A DNA stretch of 64,000 nt. Origin: Capra hircus. Its lineage: Eukaryota; Chordata; Mammalia; Artiodactyla; Bovidae. Positions 23,930 through 34,440 of this stretch are shown one piece after another. The notes under the pieces were generated by a model. That model was not told where the DNA came from, searched no databases, and saw only the letters and a list, made by a program, of their open reading frames with translations. Position 1 is the stretch's first letter. Each line of letters opens with the position of its first letter. A program made the position numbers and the translations under genes. The stretch is from positions 20,186,001 to 20,250,000 of the forward strand of contig NC_030836.1 in assembly GCF_001704415.2 (NCBI RefSeq), written 5' to 3'.

Positions 23930-24125
23930 AGATAAAGTGGTTAGCAGTAAAAGCTATGACACCAGAGGCTGGTATTCAAATCCTAGCCCTGCCACTTGGT
24001 GACCTTGGGAAAGTGACTTATCCCCTCTGTACTCAAGTCTTCATCTAAGACAGGAAATATTATGGTATCTAAATCAGATAGTACATGTAGAGCTCTTAGA
24101 AAAATGCCTAGCACATTATGAAATT
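23930..24125 (+). mobile_element. MIR SINE fossil
   Basis: gtggttagcagtaaaagct, aatcctagccctgccact, gtgaccttgggaaagtgact and tgcctagcacat follow the MIR consensus order. The clearest MIR in the window. Confidence 0.75.
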
Positions 24126-24529
24126 GTATAAGTATTGATACTAGCTGCTAGTATTTGTGGTTATCAAGATCTAGGTTCAAGTCATCATCTCTCAAAACAT
24201 AAAAGATAGTGTTTTGTTGCTTTTGTTGTTGTCTATTATGTGATACTTTTGATAAAAAATTGGATGTCAGGTTCTTATTCTTTTAATGTAATTTTTTTTG
24301 TTCTCTCATCTTAAAGCTTTTAGGGTGTGTGTGTGTGATTGCCTTGGATCTGAAGATTTTGTCCTTCATCATGCTCAGCCCTTGATGGACCAGTGATAGA
24401 TTTGTGGCTCTTCTTTAGAAAATGTTCTTCCATTATTCTGAGACTTCATTCCTGGAATTTTTCCTCCCTCTTATTTTCTCTCTTTGTTTCTGTTTGATGT
24501 ATAGCAATAAATCATTCTTAATAATAAAT
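24126..24529. other. Unique sequence
   Basis: Includes a short gtgtgtgtgtg run near 24325; otherwise nothing recognised. Confidence 0.4.
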
Positions 24530-24700
24530 AAAGAGAGTTAGAAGAAAGTTTTAGAGGTGATAAATATGTTTATGGCGTAGATTGTGGTTATGGTTTAATG
24601 AATGCATAGTTATCTTGAAACTCATCAAGTTGTACATATTAAATATGCACAACCTGTATGTCAATCATATCTCAATAAAGTGATATAAATTATACATATT
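24530..24700 (+). mobile_element. L1M-type LINE 3' end
   Basis: Carries gattgtggttatggtttaat, gaaactcatcaagttgta, atgtcaatcatatctcaa and taaag, the usual end of old mammalian L1s. Confidence 0.6.
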
Positions 24701-25094
24701 ATATATATAATTTATAGATCTGTTCTAATATCTACTTAATTTATTCAAGTCAGTTGAAATGTTAACCAAAATTAACATATACATAAAATCATACATATAT
24801 ACTGATTTAGGAAATCAAAGATATAATGTATATAACATATTTCCTATGTTCTGGGGATATAGCTGTGATCAAGACAGATGGTAATTTGGTCTCATGTACA
24901 TAACATCCTGCTGATGAAATATCAGTAATCAGTGATGAATACTGTGAAGAAAACAAAGCCAAAATTATGTTAGAGATTGACTGAATATATCCTACTTTTT
25001 CTCTTTGGTATGTTGACTATTTCCTCATATTATTAGGAAGTTTTCCTAAATATCACTGTGATGCCTTTACAATATTTCATCATTTAGATCTTTA
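24701..25094. other. Unique AT-rich sequence
   Basis: Nothing recognised apart from TATA-rich stretches. Confidence 0.4.
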
Positions 25095-25500
25095 AGTTTT
25101 CCCACCAAGGTCTATTTTGCCTCTAAGGGATATCTGACAATATCTAGAAACATTTGTGATTTGCTATAACTAGGAGTAGCTATTTTATGTAGTGGGTAGA
25201 AGTCAGCGATGCTGCTAAACATCTTGCCATACCAGGATTTCCCCAGCAAATATGGTTGTTGTAGTTGCTGTTCATTTGCTGTCATGTCTGACTCTTTGTG
25301 ACCCCATGGACTGCAGCATACTCGGCTTCTCTGTCCTTCACCATCTCCTGGACTTTGTTCAAATTCATATCCATTGAGTTGGTGATGCCATCCAACTATC
25401 TCATCCTCTGCCAACCAAAAGGAAAGGAAGGTGGCCAATATGGTTATCTGGTCCGAAGTATCAGTAGTCCCAAAGATGAGAAATCTTATAGACATGGCTT
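25095..25500 (+). mobile_element. MER20-like hAT fossil, split by BovB
   Basis: The halves 25095-25257 (aagggatatctgacaat, gtagtgggtagaagtcag, gatgctgctaaacatc) and 25437-25500 (ggttatctggtccgaagta, ccaaagatgagaaat) join into one MER20-like element once the BovB between them is removed. Confidence 0.6.
25258..25436 (-). mobile_element. BovB 3' fragment in MER20, 9-bp TSD
   Basis: Short 5'-truncated older BovB beginning with a gttgtagttgctgttc tail. Perfect TSD aatatggtt at 25249-25257 and 25437-25445. Confidence 0.9.
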
Positions 25501-26639
25501 ATGTTTTTAAAACAATTTTTAACATTTTTCTTTCACTTGAATTTGCTAAGGAGTTCTTATTTATTCTCATGTTTTCTCCCATGGATCTTGTCATCAATTA
25601 GTATAACATTCCTGGCTTCTGTCTTCATCTCCTTATTACTTTCCTTCTCCCAGAAGTATCTGTCTTGATTGGTGAATTTGTGGGGAGAAAGTACACATGC
25701 AGAACTGTGTCTCTATATTTCCTCTACCTTTGTTAAACAATTGAAAGGGATTTTTATTTGTGAGGTTGGAGAATGCAGTTTTGGTGTTATAGTCACCAAG
25801 AGCCTGACAACAGACACATGGCTTTTAGTGATATTGTATTGCTGCCATTGTTCAGGCATAGATGGACTCTGCGTGCATGTGCCTGGCTAAGCTCATGAAG
25901 TAGAAATTAGGCTTCAGTCAGATGTATCTTTCATGGTTCTCTTTTACTTTGTAATTCTAAGGAGGATCATTTAAATGTTTTTTTTTTCTAAGAATAACAC
26001 TTTTCTAAGACATTTTACATTGAAATAATTCATTTGGCGGAATCAAGATCATGCTAGTTCAAAGAATTTGTCATGAATTTCAAGACCAGGAAACTATGTG
26101 TTCAAAAACAGATGAAGCATTTGACAGGAGTTGGACATCTCTGAGAGAGTCAAAATAACTTCTTAATTCTCCCCTGTTTATATTGTCTCTGCTGAGTTTA
26201 AAAGAGTGAGTGACCCCAAGGCTGACCCTGGGCAAGAAGTTTGAGCCTCAGATTGTCATTTAAAGTCCTTCACTTTCTGTCTCTTCTTTTTCTTTCTAAT
26301 CTTACCCTAAATGCGCTCATCAAGTGTTTTTTGTTTGTTTGTTTGAGCCTTTTTGACTTATAAGAAGTCCTCCAAAACCTCATTGCTCTTTCTTCCCCCT
26401 GGTCCTTTGCTCCAGCTGTTTGGTCTCTCTTGCCCTTGTGTATACCTAAAGAAAAATCAGGAGACTTCAGAGCTAGTTCAAATTCCAAACTAAAGTACTA
26501 ATATTTGGCTTCTATTGCCTTCCTTGTACTTCTATTATTTCCTTTTACTTTTTTTCACATTCTATTTCCAGTACAGCCACAGCAGACTAGAAAAATAAAT
26601 ATTTGAAAAAAGAGTAATAAAACACGGATATGAGTCTGT
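25501..26639. other. Unique sequence
   Basis: No repeats recognised. A 72-codon basic frame on the minus strand (26270-26488) has no recognisable domain. Confidence 0.4.
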
Positions 26640-27110
26640 GTTAGAGTCCCCGATGTTAGTCACCAATAATTCCTTCCCTCCCAACAACTAGTTACTGACC
26701 TTCTCTTCAAGTGGCATCGTCTGTTCTCCCTTCCCTTGAAACTCAGCTGGTCTTGTGATATGTTTTATCTAACAGAATTTGTAAAAGTGACCTTCTAGTC
26801 CAAGCTCAACCTTTACTAGTACTGGCAGCTTTCTCTTTCTGTCTTCTGAAACCAGCTGCCACATAGAATGTTCACCTACCCTGAGATCTTATGCTGCAAG
26901 GAAGCCAATTTCACCATGAGATGCCCAGTGGAAGAGCATTAGATCTTTCAAACTAGCCCATGCATCAGCTGAATGCATCTGAATCAATAACCTCTTCTGA
27001 TGTCATGTGGAATAGAACCACTCAGCTAAACACATTCATTCCACAGAATTATATTGGTACTTAAACCATTAAGTTTTTATAGGTCTGTTACTCAACAATA
27101 GACAATTGAA
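26640..27110 (+). mobile_element. Old LTR-like fossil
   Basis: Reads like an ancient ERVL/MaLR-class LTR: cagctttctctttctgtctt, gaaaccagctgccacat, accattaagtttttatagg and gttactcaacaatagacaa at its end. Family not assigned; no coding part. Confidence 0.4.
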
Positions 27111-27421
27111 AATATATTGAATTGCTTAATAGAAAAATGAATATGTAGAGAGATTAGAAACAAAACTCAAACCAAGTGAAGATCCTCTTTGATTTTTTCT
27201 TTGTTAGCTATTTATTATTATTGATTATTTTTATTTCATTAAATGAAAGGTTAAACATTTTGCCTTCTTCACTTTGCTAGTTCTAGGTTACTTGATTCCT
27301 ATGTGCCTTAAGATCATGTTCACTAACATCAAAATCACTGACTTGTGAGTTAAGCCACATAAGGAGCTTGTAATATAATGTATATAAAATGCTTAGAAAA
27401 TTACCAAGTGTGTAGTAAGCC

Positions 27422-27545
27422 TTGGAGAACAGAACGACAATCCACTGCAGTATTCTTGCCTGGAAAATTCCGTGGACAGAGAAGCCTGGTGGGCTAGTGT
27501 CCATGGAGTCGCAAAGAGTTGGACATGACTGAGCAACTAACACAC
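27422..27545 (+). mobile_element. Bov-A-type SINE, 5'-truncated, 9-bp TSD
   Basis: Only the Bov-A part is present (gcagtattcttgcctgg to gagcaactaacacac). Perfect TSD agtaagcct at 27413-27421 and 27546-27554. Confidence 0.93.
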
Positions 27546-27554
27546 AGTAAGCCT

Positions 27555-27984
27555 ACATGATTGTTTGCAATTATGATTATTCTCATTTTTCCTAAGAGAT
27601 ATAAATTCAAAGGAGGGATGAGAAAAATTCAATCTTTGGAAAATTATTGCTTATGTTAAGCCTTAGGTAGGAACATTCTTTTTAGATCAAAGTTCTGTGT
27701 AAGAAATTTCATACTAATTAGTGTAAAGAACTAACATACTTTATCCCATGGGTCTCCTTTTGCTTATTATTAAGATACTTCAAAATTCAGTTTATATTTA
27801 GAAATTTCAAATATTTAGGATATTGAAAACTACTCATATTTGTTCTGTCTTTTCCAATTTTTCTTCAAATATTAATTATGCATTAAATTATGACATTATC
27901 ATTTAGAATTTTCCTTTTATATATTCACTATGCCTATTTTATTTATTAATTAAATACATTAAATATCATTGGCTTAAAAGTTGG
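27555..27984. other. Unique, very AT-rich sequence
   Basis: Nothing recognised. Confidence 0.4.
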
Positions 27985-28675
27985 TTTAAAACTCAAATTC
28001 AGAAAACAAAGATCATAGCATGCAGCCCCATCATTTCATAGCAAATAGATGGGGAAACAATGGAAACAGTGAAATAATTTATTTATTTGGGCTCCAAAAT
28101 CACTGAAGATGGTGAGTGCAGCCGTGAAATTAAAAGACGCTTGCTCCTTGGAAGAAAAGCTATGACCAAACTAGACAGCATATTAAAAAGCAGAGACATC
28201 ACATTAGTTTGCTGACAAAGTTGATCTAGTCAAAGCTATGGTTTTTCCAGTGGTCATGTATGGATGCAAGAGTTGGATTATAAAGAAAGCTGAGTGCCGA
28301 AGAATTCATGCTTTTGAACTGTGTTGTTGGAAAAGACTATTGAAAGTCTCTTGGACTGCAAAGAGATCCAACCAGTCCATCCTAAAGGAAATCAGTCCTG
28401 AATATTCATTGGAAGGACTGATGCTGAAGATGAAACTCCAGTACTTTGGCCACCTGATGAGAAGAACTGACTCATTGTAAAAGACCCTGATGCTGGGAAA
28501 GATTGAAGGCGGGAGGAGAAGGGGATGACAGAGGATGAGATGGTTGGATACCATCACCGACTCAGTGGACATGAATTTGAGTAAGCTCCGGGAGTTGGTG
28601 ATGGACAGGGAAGCCTGGCGTGCTGCAGTCTGTGGGGGTCTCAAAGAGATGTACACAACTGAGCTACTGAGCTGA
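27985..28675 (+). mobile_element. BovB 3' fragment, older type
   Basis: From ggtttaaaactcaaattcag (after the YADD region) to gagctactgagctgaa. Covers the RT C-terminal domain. The longest sense stretch is 80 codons (28238-28480); a 116-codon antisense stretch overlaps it. Contains gggaaagattgaaggcggg. Confidence 0.92.
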
Positions 28676-29164
28676 AATGTTTTTATGATAAATGCGTTGT
28701 TAGAGATTTAAAGAGATGAAGGATATAAAACTAAAAATCAGAAAAAAATATCTCTGTATACATGGATATTATTTTTTAACCAAAAGTTGACAATTACAAA
28801 AATCACAAATTAATGTAATATAAAAAGAAGAAATGCAGCAAACTAATGCATTGTGCCCTGGAGCACTTCACTGTGGTCAAAAGAAACCTGCTTAGAAAAA
28901 AAATCAAAGGAAGGATTCCTAAAGAAATGATAAATGAGCTAATTTCTGATGAGAAATGAAGGGGGCATATGTCTGTGTGTCTGTGTGGTATATACGTGTA
29001 ATTCCAGATGTGCAAGAATATATGGGAATCTGTAGGGCAAAGAGGTAGGTGAAGGTGAAATAGATAGGGTTCTGTGTCCTGTAAGTTTTTTTGGCTCAGG
29101 GATGGAGTGCAGATATACGTGATCAAATTTATGTTTGAAAGTCCACAGTGCAGGAAGACAGGTG
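28676..29164. other. Unique sequence
   Basis: Nothing recognised; the 107-codon minus-strand frame (28803-29126) has no known product. Confidence 0.4.
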
Positions 29165-29400
29165 AAAAATGTGTAGATGCACCAAAAGAAAATAATTGAC
29201 TAAATTACCATCTGTCCAACTTATACAATATTATGTAGCTAGTGAAAATGATGAATTAGAAACATATGAACTAATTTCTAGGAGTATCTATAAATTGTGA
29301 AGGGAAATACAAATGCAACAAATAATTAAAAGTAAATGTTTAATATATGTGTGTATGTATGTACACTAACTTTGCTGTGTGGTAGTATAAAAATGATTAC
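29165..29400 (+). mobile_element. Possible L1M-type LINE fragment
   Basis: The order acaatattatgtagct, gatgaattagaaacatatg, tttctaggagtatctat and gggaaatacaaatgcaac resembles the non-coding end of old L1 elements. Weak. Confidence 0.35.
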
Positions 29401-29570
29401 ACATTATGAGGTTCAAATGCAGTTCATTTATGTCACTCACTGAATGAGACACGCATAATACAGTGTTGTAAATCTCAAATTTTATGTGTATGGGCAATAA
29501 AACGGTGCATTACAAGGAAGAGTTCAAATAATTAAAAGGTTGTTTTAAAATAGACTGATTATGCCAACAC

Positions 29571-29850
29571 TGCTAAGCTGCTAAGTTGCTTCAGTTGTGT
29601 CTGACTCTGTGCAACCCCAGAGACAGAAGCCCACCAGGCTCCCCCGTCCGTGGGATTCTCCAGGCAAGAACACTGGAGTGGGTTGTCATTTCCTTCTCCA
29701 ATGCATGAAAGTGAAAGGTGAAAAGTGAAAGTGAAGTCTCTCAGTCGTGTCTGACTCCTAACAACCCCATGGACTGCAGCCCACCAGGCTCCTTCGTCCA
29801 TGGGATTTGCCAGGCAAGAGTACTGGAGTGGGGTGCCATTGCCTTCTCCG
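29571..29850 (-). mobile_element. BOV-A2 SINE with TSD and ISRE-like linker
   Basis: Two reversed Bov-A units joined by a GAAAGTGAAA-rich linker (29707-29735). TSDs are atgccaacac (29561-29570) and ataccaacac (29851-29860), 9 of 10 identical. Confidence 0.95.
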
Positions 29851-29904
29851 ATACCAACACAAATGTGGCTAATTAACTTTCAAGAATATCTAATGGAAAA
29901 AGGG

Positions 29905-30405
29905 TAGTCTTTTCAATAAATATATAAATTTTTCTGAGGTTCTAAGGTATAGCATGGTGACTATAATAGATAATACTCTATTGTATAATTAAACAGGTGA
30001 AGGTGAAGTCGCTCAGTCATGTCCGACTCTTCTTTAGCCTACCAGGCTACTCCATCCATGGGATTCTCCAGGCAACAATACTGGAGTGGGTTGCCATTAC
30101 CTTCTCCAGGGGATCTTTCCGACCCAGGGAGTGAACCCAGGTCTCCTGCGTTGGAGGCAGACGCTTTAACCTCTGAGCCTCAGGGAAGCAATTAAACAGA
30201 GTGCATCCTAAATATTCTCCCCCCCCAAAAAAAAACAGTAATTATGTGAGGTGATGATGGTGGTGATGGATATGTTTATTAACTCAACTGTGAGACTTCT
30301 TTCACAGTGTTCACATATATTGAATCATCACACTGCACACTTTGAATATAGTACAATTTAATTTGTCAACTAAACCTCAATAAAACTGAAAAATAATTAA
30401 ACTAG
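29905..30405 (+). mobile_element. L1M-type LINE 3' end, split by a SINE
   Basis: ggttctaaggtatagcatgg and ctataatagataatactc lie left of the SINE. On the right are gtgaggtgatgatgg, attgaatcatcacactgc and aacctcaataaaactg. Together they form one old L1 3' end. Confidence 0.65.
29997..30189 (-). mobile_element. Bov-tA SINE in L1M, 10-bp TSD
   Basis: Reversed copy with a gtgaaggtgaag tail, nested in the L1 remnant. Perfect TSD aattaaacag at 29987-29996 and 30190-30199. CpGs such as cctgcgttgg and agacgcttt are kept. Confidence 0.95.
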
Positions 30406-30454
30406 CAAATTATGAATTTGTCCAATTTGTTTCTCTTTCAAATCATATTCAAAT

Positions 30455-31702
30455 ATGTTCAGTTCAGTTCAGTTCAGTCGCTCAGTCATGTCCGACTCTT
30501 TGCGACCCCATGAATCGCAGCACGCCAGGCCTCCCTGTCCATCACCAACTCCCGGAGTTCAATCAGACTCACATCCATCGAGTCTGTGATGCCATGCTGT
30601 CATCTCATCCTCTGTCGTTCCCTTCTCCTCCTGCCCCCAACCCCTCCCAGCATCAGAGTCTTTTCCAATGAGTCAACTCTTCGCATGAGGTGACCAAAGT
30701 ACTGGAGTTTCAGCTTTACCATCATTCCTTCCAAAGAAATCCCAGGGCTGATCTCCATCAGAATGGACTGGTTGGATCTCCTTGCAGTCCAAGGGACTCT
30801 CAAGAGCCTTCTCCAACACCACAGTTCAAAAGCATCAATTCTTCGGCACTCAGCCTTCTTCACAGTCCAACTCTCACATCCATACATGACTGCTGGCAAA
30901 ACCATAGCCTTGACTAGACGAACCTTAGTTGGCAAAGTAATGTCTTTGCTTTTGAAAGACATGCTATCTAGGTTGGTCATAACTTTCCTTCCAAGGAGTA
31001 AGCATCTTTTAATTTCATGGCTGCAGTCACCATCTGCAGTGATTCTGGAGCTCCTCAAAATAAAGTCTGTCACTGTTTCCCCATCTATTTCCCATGGAGT
31101 GATGGGACCAGATACCATGATCTTCGTTTTCTGAATGTTAAGTTTTAAGCCAACTTTTTCACCCTCCTCTTTCACTTTCATCAAGAGGCTTTTTAGTTCC
31201 TCTTCGCTTTCTGCCATAAGAGTGATGTTATCTGCATGTCTGAGGTTATTGATATTTCTCCCGGCAATCTTGATTCCAGCTTGTGTTTCTCCCAGTCCAG
31301 CGTTTCTCATGATGTACTCTGCATAGAAGTTAAATAAGCAGGGTGACAATAGACAGCCTTGATGTATTCCTTTTCCTATTTGGAACCAGTCTGTTGTTCC
31401 ATGTCCAGTCCTAACGGTTGCTTCCTAACCTGCATACAGATTTCTCAAGAGGCAGGTCAGGTGGTCTGGTATTCCCATCTCTTTCAGGATTTTCCACATT
31501 TTATTGTGATTCACACAGTCAAAGGCTTTGGCATAGTCAATAAAGCAGAAATAGATGTTTTTCTGGAACTCTCTTGCTTTTTCGATGATCCAGAGGGTGT
31601 TAGCAATTTGATCTCTGGTTCCTCTGCCTTTTTTAAAACCAGCTTGAACATCAGGAAGTTCACGGTTCACGTGTTGAGGTAAGATTTAAGTGTGTTTGCA
31701 TA
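30455..31702 (-). mobile_element. BovB 3' part, younger type, perfect 13-bp TSD
   Basis: Best-bounded BovB here: atcatattcaaat at 30442-30454 and 31703-31715. It spans from the tail back to the VNRELPDVQAGF codons, then about 28 bases (from about 31675) that do not match BovB, probably filler at the 5' junction. A 249-codon open stretch (30600-31349) covers most of the RT palm, thumb and C-terminus. Motif A (FIDYAKAFD) is in a second 81-codon stretch (31425-31670). YADD is changed to HADN (31227-31238), so this copy cannot be catalytic. Confidence 0.95.
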
Positions 31703-31715
31703 TCATATTCAAATG

Positions 31716-32335
31716 AAGGCTTTTAATTTACTTGATTTTGTAAGTTTGTGTGGATGTTGTACACTACTTTTTGATAAAAACACTCATAAATTATGTCCCT
31801 ATCAGATGTCTTTGCTATGTAAAATATAGCTGTCTTAATATATGAGATGCATCTTTGAAATAAAGTGGTATGAAAAGGCAATGGTATTATTGTTAACAAA
31901 ATATTATTCATATTAATTTCTTAAATTCATATTCAGCTTAATTTGTGTCAACATTTCATCATATATTGTCCTATATCATACTCATTTTATTTTATAAATG
32001 TGAGATGATATTCCCAAAATGCCAGTTGGTGTACAAGTCAGTATGTTCATTGACTTTATTATATTGCTTCAGTGGATCTTTATGATAATTATTTGCTCAC
32101 AGTATTCTAATGACTTCAAAAATACATAAAATTCAATGAAAAGTCTAGATCCTCAGTATATTTTTAAAATGTCATCTTAAATATTTTCATGTGCCAGAAA
32201 GTTTAGTAGTTTCATTTGTGTCAATTAATTAATGCTCATTATAATTTCTCTTGAAGTCTGTGCTGAAAACACAGTTTAAGTTCCTCCAATGCTCTCATTC
32301 TTTCAGATGTAGTAATTTCTAAAGGACTCATGCAT
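31716..32335. other. Unique AT-rich sequence
   Basis: Nothing recognised. Confidence 0.4.
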
Positions 32336-32628
32336 TGTTGACCTAAAACAAATAAACTGCCAGATATTTCTCCTGCAAAGATAGGTTTATTTGGGTTCAG
32401 CAAATAATTACGGTTCAGGGTCTAGAACCATGGTCGTATACAGCAAGAGGAGGAGAGGGCTTTTATAGGGAAGAAAAGGAAGCTGGGAATAAACAGAGTC
32501 TGGTTTTTCATTGGCTGAGTCCTTCCAGGAAGGAAGGGGAGTGTTTTTTCTTCCTGTTGGGCTCTGCTACTTTTACAATGAGTGAGAGCTACCATTCCTG
32601 GTCTCCTGACTCTACTTAATTGTTTACA
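32336..32628 (-). mobile_element. Solo-LTR-like element
   Basis: On the minus strand a roughly 290-bp unit runs from TGTAAACA to GTCAACA. It has a TATAAAA box (32461-32467) and an AATAAA signal (32386-32391) about 75 bp downstream, which is LTR architecture. No internal retroviral sequence adjoins it. Flanks gcat/gtat may be a decayed 4-bp TSD. Family not recognised. Confidence 0.5.
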
Positions 32629-32742
32629 GTATAAACCTAAAAATGTTATAAAGTAAAATCTTAAAAAGGAAACATTATTATAATATAATACTGAAAGTGC
32701 TTCCTATTCTCTGTACTTTATTGTAGTCTCAATGTACATGTC

Positions 32743-33007
32743 TTGCTGCTGCTGCTAAGTCACTTCAGTCGTGTCCGACTCTGTGCGACCCCAGAGACGG
32801 CAGCCCACCAGGCTCCCTCATCCTTGGGATTCTCCAGGCAAGAACACTGGAGTGGGTTGCCATTTCCTTCTCCAATGCATGAAAGTGAAAAGTGAAAGTG
32901 AAGTCTCTCAGTTGTGTCCGACTCTTTGTGACCCATGGACTGCAGCCTACCAGGCTCCTCTGTCCATAGGATTTTCCAGGCAAGAGTACTGGAGTGGGGT
33001 GCCATTG
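32743..33007 (-). mobile_element. BOV-A2 SINE with ISRE-like linker
   Basis: Two reversed Bov-A units, gctgctgctgctaagtcac tail at the left, linker gaaagtgaaaagtgaaagtg at 32881-32900. CpGs well kept (cgtgtccgac, gtgcgacc), so comparatively young. TSD not resolved. Confidence 0.95.
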
Positions 33008-33019
33008 CTTAGCCTGTTT

Positions 33020-33340
33020 CAAAAAGACCGTAGACTGGATGGCTTATAACCAACAGGAATGCATTTTTCACACTTCTTACGGCTGGGAAGTCCAAGATCA
33101 AGGCACCAGTAGATTTGGTGAACCCCACTTCCTGATTCATGTCTTCTCACTGTGACCTCATATGGCATAAAGATCTTTTATAAGAGCAAAAGACCTATTC
33201 ATAAGTATGCCATCCTCATTATCTTATCATCTCTCAAAGGTCTTATCTCCAAATACCACTGCAATGAGAGTTACCTTTCAAATAAGAATTTAAGGTGCAA
33301 GGGATATTTACAAACATTCAATCTGTAGCAGTACTTAAAG
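33020..33340 (-). mobile_element. MaLR-type (MLT1-like) LTR remnant
   Basis: Reverse of an MLT/MST-like LTR: ggctgggaagtccaagatca, cttctcactgtgacctcata, ggtcttatctccaaatacca and acattcaatctgtagca in order. Non-coding. Confidence 0.55.
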
Positions 33341-33928
33341 GAAAATAAGCTTGAAATAGTAACAACCCAAAAAATATATACTTGTGTTCCATAGTGTCTA
33401 TGACTGCCTCTTTGGAAATAATTTAGAGTTAACAGGCAATTTGGTTTATTCCTGCTACAAAAATTAGTCAAGTATAAACTACACCATCTTTCCCTACCCT
33501 ATTCTTCTAGTTACCACCATGGAACAAAAGAAGAGGAATATGGGCAGGAACCAGGGCACAGAAGATGAAGTTACTTTTTAGGAAGGATGAACACATATTA
33601 AGCAAAATGTAATGTTTTCTCTTAATGTCACAGTGTAAGCACATTCTCAAATAGATGCCCTCAGGTATTTTTCCTCTATTGTTGACTTAAGGCAAAATCT
33701 CTTTAGAAATTGAGTTCACACATGTTCTATATTTGAAGGCTAAATATAGAGCCCAATAGTATAACACTTAATTTTTTCAACAATTAGCAATAAACATCCA
33801 TATATGAAGGGTTAACATTCATAGTAACAGTGGAGCCAGGATTATAAGAAAGTGATGGGAACTCATCTCTCTGGTGCTATAATTAATATTTTCACCAATT
33901 CCTGTAGAGAAATAACTAAAAATTAATT
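33341..33928. other. Unique sequence
   Basis: Nothing recognised. Confidence 0.4.
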
Positions 33929-34440
33929 TCAGTTCAGTCGCTCAGTCGTGTCCGACTCTTTGCGACCCCATGAATCACAGCACGCCAGGCCTCCCTGTCC
34001 ATCACCAACTCCTGGAGTTCACTCAGACTCACGTCCATCGAGTCTGTGATGCCATCCAGCCATCTCATCCTCGGTCGTCCCCTTCTCCTCCTGCCCCCAA
34101 TCCCTCCCAGCATCAGGGTCTTTTCCAATGAGTCACCTCTTCGCATGAGGTGGCCAAAGTACTGGAGCTTCAGCTTTAGCATCATTCCTTCCAAAGAAAT
34201 CCCAGGGCTGATCTCCTTCAGAGTGGACTGGTTGGATCTCCTTGCAGTCCAAGGGACCCTCAAGAGTCTTCTCCAACACCACAGTTCAAAAGCATCAATT
34301 CTTCAGCGCTCAGCCTTCTTCACAGTCCAACTCTCCCATCCATACATGACCACAGGAAAAACCATAGCCTTGACTAGACAGCATGGACCTGACATTCCAT
34401 GTTCCTATGCAATATTGCTCTTTACAGCATCAGATCTTAG
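33929..34440 (-). mobile_element. BovB with large internal deletion
   Basis: From the tail to gccttgactagacag (about 34380) this is a normal younger BovB 3' end. It then jumps directly to catggacctgacattcc and ctctttacagcatcagatc, which belong just before the BovB endonuclease domain. Both parts are minus strand, so everything from the endonuclease through YADD (most of the ORF) is missing. CGA to TGA at 34303-34305. A 109-codon C-terminal frame (33934-34263) is open. Confidence 0.9.

Noticed and set aside
30600..31349. A 249-codon open frame as a functional gene
   Set aside because: It is part of a truncated BovB RT with the catalytic YADD changed to HADN, bounded by a TSD; a retroelement fragment, not a host gene.
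33929..34440. Processed (spliced) BovB transcript
   Set aside because: The deletion junction does not fit GT-AG borders; template jumping or deletion explains it better.
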